Notes under the pieces: model-generated
Told to the model about the DNA's origin: nothing
Databases searched by the model: none
The model's input: the letters and a program-made list of their open reading frames with translations, nothing else
Made by a program: the position numbers and the translations under genes
In this document: piece after piece, positions 5,119-6,410 of the stretch
Numbering within the stretch: the stretch's first letter is position 1
How the letters are laid out: the number at the start of each line of letters is the position of its first letter
From: an uncultured Saprospirales bacterium
Lineage (GTDB): Bacteria; Bacteroidota; Bacteroidia; Chitinophagales; Saprospiraceae
Direction of reading: 5' to 3'
Assembly: GCA_937926355.1 (NCBI GenBank)
Contig: CALAZP010000001.1
Coordinates: 1 to 6,410, forward strand
Length of the DNA stretch: 6,410 nt

Positions 5119-6410
5119 ATGAAAGCTGCTAACCAATTGATCAGTATTTTACCTTCGGTAAAAAATAAGCTACTATTATTAATTATAATGGGGGTTTTCC
5201 ATTCATTGGCAATGGCCCAGAATGTGGTGGAACGAATTCCTCTTATCGATTCCTTTACAACAGCAAGTTTTAAAGAACTTCAAGAGGTACTCAGTATTCC
5301 TAATGATGCTAATTTTCCAATGGATATTGAAAAAAATATTCAATGGGCTGAAAGGGCGTTTAAAAGGCGGGGGTTTGTTAGCAGAAGAATTGAAACAAAA
5401 GGAGCACCATTATTAATGGCATCTTTACCGTTTAAAGAGGACCTTCCTACTGTTTTGGTTTACTTGCAAATGGATGGTCAACCAGTTGACCCCAGTAAGT
5501 GGTTCCAACCCGATCCATTTGTTCCAGTTCTGAAAAAGGAGCATTCTAATGGCAACTGGGAAATAATCCCTTGGGAATCAATAGAGCAATACGAAGAGGA
5601 TTGGAGAATATTTGCTAGAGCGGCTAGTGATGCAAAAGGACCAGTAATGATGTTTTTGACTGCAATTGACATAATGCAATCAAAAAATACTTCAATTCCC
5701 TATAACCTCAAAGTGATTTGTGATTTCGAAGAAGAAATGGGGTCTCCTAATCTGCCGGAGGCGGTTGAGCAAAATAGATCACTTTTAGCTTCGGACATCT
5801 TATTAATTTTTGACGGCCCAATGCACCCCAGTAATAAACCTACGTTATATTTTGGGGCAAGGGGAATTGCCACTATGCAAATGACTACTTATGGAGCAAT
5901 CAAGCCTCAGCACAGTGGCCATTATGGCAACTATATTCCTAACCCAGTTTTTAAGTTAGCTAATATTTTAAGTTCGCTAAAAGACAAAGAAGGAAAGGTC
6001 TTGGTTGAGGGCTTTTATGATGGAATTGAATTAGATAAAGCAACAAAGGATATATTGGCGGCCATTCCACAAGAAGAAGAAAAGATGTTGGAGGATCTTC
6101 AAATTGCAGTTTCAGAAAAGGTGGGAGATAATTATCAGGAGGCATTACAATTCCCCTCGCTTAATGTAAGAGGGATGCAATCTGGATGGATTAATGAATC
6201 GGTAAGAACTATTATTCCCGATCAAGCGCGAGCGGAAATAGATATTCGATTGGTAAAAGAGTCCGATCCGGAGCGATTGATACAACTCATTATTAATCAT
6301 ATAGAGGAATTGGGATATCGGGTCATTAGTAAAGAACCCACTGAAGAAGAAAGGATGAAATACAATGAGTTGGTAACCATTACTTCAGAAATATCCTATC
6401 AATCATTTCG
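5119..6410 (+). CDS. Exported M20-family metallopeptidase, 3' partial, HxD His replaced by Gln
   Basis: The frame is open from ATG 5119 to the window end (430 codons). TAA and TAG stand in frame at 5110 and 5113, so this is the first possible start. It is followed by a Sec signal peptide: K15-N-K17, then a hydrophobic LLLLIIMGVF, with likely cleavage after AMA (31-33). M20 enzymes hydrolyse peptide or acyl-amino-acid amide bonds using two zinc ions. Motifs seen here are VLVYLQMDGQPVD (112-124), ASDAKGPV (169-176, bridging Asp171), FEEEMGS (203-209, Glu205 as general base and Glu206 as ligand), IFDGPM (ligand Asp232) and QHSGHYG (264-270, the His of the dimerisation domain). The usual GHxD is QMD here, so the first metal-binding His is Gln117. 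The last ligand His lies beyond the window. A conserved NPVFKLANIL helix and the start of the dimerisation-domain return (VRGMQSGW, IPDQARAEIDIRL) support the family call. Substrate is unknown; a periplasmic di- or oligopeptidase is likely. Confidence 0.85.
   Translation, partial: MKAANQLISILPSVKNKLLLLIIMGVFHSLAMAQNVVERIPLIDSFTTASFKELQEVLSIPNDANFPMDIEKNIQWAERAFKRRGFVSRRIETKGAPLLMASLPFKEDLPTVLVYLQMDGQPVDPSKWFQPDPFVPVLKKEHSNGNWEIIPWESIEQYEEDWRIFARAASDAKGPVMMFLTAIDIMQSKNTSIPYNLKVICDFEEEMGSPNLPEAVEQNRSLLASDILLIFDGPMHPSNKPTLYFGARGIATMQMTTYGAIKPQHSGHYGNYIPNPVFKLANILSSLKDKEGKVLVEGFYDGIELDKATKDILAAIPQEEEKMLEDLQIAVSEKVGDNYQEALQFPSLNVRGMQSGWINESVRTIIPDQARAEIDIRLVKESDPERLIQLIINHIEELGYRVISKEPTEEERMKYNELVTITSEISYQSF

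Noticed and set aside
5222..5416. A 64-codon plus-strand frame starting near the peptidase N-terminus
   Set aside because: It overlaps the mature N-terminal part of the M20 enzyme in another frame. The M20 frame has a signal peptide and family motifs; this one has none.
1..6410. CRISPR array, insertion sequence, tRNA or other mobile-element signatures
   Set aside because: No regularly spaced direct repeats, terminal inverted repeats with a transposase, or tRNA-like cloverleaf sequences were seen. The only repeats are diverged protein-module repeats.

Overview
The window looks like Bacteroidota DNA: AT-rich, with a C-terminal type IX secretion (T9SS) sorting domain, no Shine-Dalgarno-like sequence before the starts, and protein families typical of that phylum. 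The modular Cys-containing surface protein, with its 'STFDLVLISKHILG' and 'AADVNNSGSIS' stretches, resembles large secreted proteins I associate with Saprospiria (Lewinella-like) genomes. That lineage call is inference only.

Layout. (1) Positions 1-3678, plus strand: the 3' part of a very large secreted or cell-surface protein gene that starts before the window. It is not one open frame. A TAA (204-206) interrupts the first frame, and near 650 the reading must move to another frame to continue. The remaining 3 kb is intact and encodes repeated Cys-containing modules, a carboxypeptidase-regulatory-like fold, a dockerin-like EF-hand pair, a cohesin-like region and a T9SS sorting domain. (2) Positions 3702-5039, minus strand: a complete Gfo/Idh/MocA-family oxidoreductase with a twin-arginine leader, convergent with the first gene. 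An 11-bp perfect inverted repeat spans the junction. (3) Positions 5040-5118: a short AT-rich divergent intergenic region. (4) Positions 5119-6410, plus strand: the first 430 codons of an exported M20-family metallopeptidase, cut by the window end. It lacks the usual metal-binding His of the HxD motif.

How the genes relate. All three products carry export or surface signals: T9SS, Tat and Sec. They therefore probably act outside the cytoplasm, but nothing in the arrangement (convergent, then divergent) links them into one operon or pathway. I see no mobile element, CRISPR array, tRNA, rRNA or evident new defence or secretion system. The points most worth checking are the double lesion in the giant surface-protein gene, with internal evidence that about 70 bp is missing at the frameshift, and the altered metal site of the M20 enzyme.
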